DNA of 14,466 nucleotides from JAAZNO01 sp012798275 (GTDB taxonomy: Bacteria > Chloroflexota > Anaerolineae > B4-G1 > SLSP01). This document shows, in pieces, positions 14,104 through 14,466 of this stretch. A program made the translations under genes and the position numbers. Within the stretch, counting starts at the first letter, position 1; each line of letters begins with the position of its first letter. Under the pieces are notes generated by a model that worked only from the letters and a program-made list of their open reading frames with translations, searched no databases and was not told the origin of the DNA. Location: positions 1-14,466 of the forward strand of contig DAOPQD010000078.1 of NCBI GenBank assembly GCA_035347995.1, read 5' to 3'.

Positions 14104-14466
14104 TCTGCCGCACTCACGCCCGTCGCCCGTCGCGAGTCAGGACCGTTGCATTTAGGAAACTTGTCTCATCATGATGCGTGTTATGCCGCTCAAACGACTT
14201 TTTAGAGGGATTTTTGTGACTGTTCAACCTGGCTCAAGTAGCCAGGCGACACAACTATTGATGAACTTTGGTGATCCATGGCTTTAGATTGCCCCTCCCC
14301 TTTCCCCCTCCCCAGCGTTTCCGCTGGGAAGGGGGAGAAAAATAAACTTTTTTTCTGGCCTTCAGGCCACATTTTTGCACGGATAACCAAATGCGCAGCC
14401 CTGCGCCCCAGGGGCTTATCAACGCTCATACCGACCTCAGCCAGGCTAAGCCGCGATCAGGCAAGG
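14104..14466 (+). other. Non-coding 3' region with several hairpins
   Basis: No believable gene; the one reverse-strand open frame (about 14202-14429) runs through the hairpins and low-complexity sequence. CCTGGCT 14228-14234 pairs with AGCCAGG 14240-14246. A 15-bp stem with one mismatch joins 14303-14317 to 14322-14336 around a TTTC loop. GCGCA/TGCGC (14393-14405 area) and GCCCC-A-GGGGC (about 14405-14415) are further small palindromes. CGCCCGT is repeated at about 14117-14130. Confidence 0.6.
14356..14376 (+). terminator. Candidate intrinsic terminator
   Basis: TGGCC 14356-14360 and GGCCA 14365-14369 form a short stem with a TTCA loop, followed by CATTTTTGC. A 7-T run (14348-14354) precedes it, so a reverse-strand role is harder to argue. 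It lies about 250 bases beyond the lipoprotein gene. The stem is short. Confidence 0.4.

Noticed and set aside
14202..14429. Reverse 75-codon open frame at the window end
   Set aside because: Runs through hairpins and low-complexity pyrimidine tracts; no start signal and no protein-like pattern.

Overview
The window is a GC-rich bacterial chromosome segment. I infer a member of the Chloroflexota (Anaerolineae/Caldilineae-like) from several traits together: a secreted protein with a YLPIVLKP stretch near its N-terminus, an IleRS of a divergent type with a PMGVHHAWG signature, a Pro/Thr-rich lipoprotein linker, and abundant phase-perfect 7-bp minisatellites between genes. No marker gene (rRNA, ribosomal protein) is present, so this placement is inference only.

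Layout. 1-907: hairpin-rich leader and radC. 909-2131: a long intergenic zone holding an 18-unit 7-bp array, a short 8-bp array, a strong promoter, a complete isoleucine-type T-box riboswitch with terminator, a second 25-unit 7-bp array, and a small reverse-strand gene. 2132-5566: ileS, the presumed target of the T-box although about 640 bp separate them. 5601-6974: terminator hairpin, then a reverse-strand secreted protein whose 5' leader is a near-identical inverted copy of the radC leader. 6978-8892: promoter, dTDP-glucose 4,6-dehydratase (rfbB), and a TtcA-like PP-loop tRNA thiolation protein. 8905-10760: a decayed restriction-modification island made of a 5'-truncated Eco29kI-type GIY-YIG endonuclease, convergent with a frameshifted TSPPY-type DNA methyltransferase that lacks a recognisable AdoMet motif I, itself stop-start coupled to an intact-looking Phd/YefM-type antitoxin with no toxin. 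10815-11105: a KptA/Tpt1-like protein consisting of the N-terminal domain only. 11117-12439: an MFS permease (reverse). 12520-12888: a DUF952 protein sharing a symmetrical promoter with the permease. 12946-14103: a probable leaderless Tat-lipoprotein with a clan GH-A-like glycosidase domain. 14104-14466: non-coding, several hairpins.

How it fits together. Most genes are single transcription units separated by repeats and are not a pathway. The clearest regulatory unit is promoter, T-box (ATC specifier), terminator, ileS, which would let uncharged tRNA-Ile raise IleRS expression. What is odd is that a minisatellite and an antisense gene now lie inside that leader. The strongest 'second look' items are this interrupted T-box leader, the shared mobile-looking leader of radC and the secreted protein, the decayed R-M/antitoxin island, and the truncated KptA-like protein.
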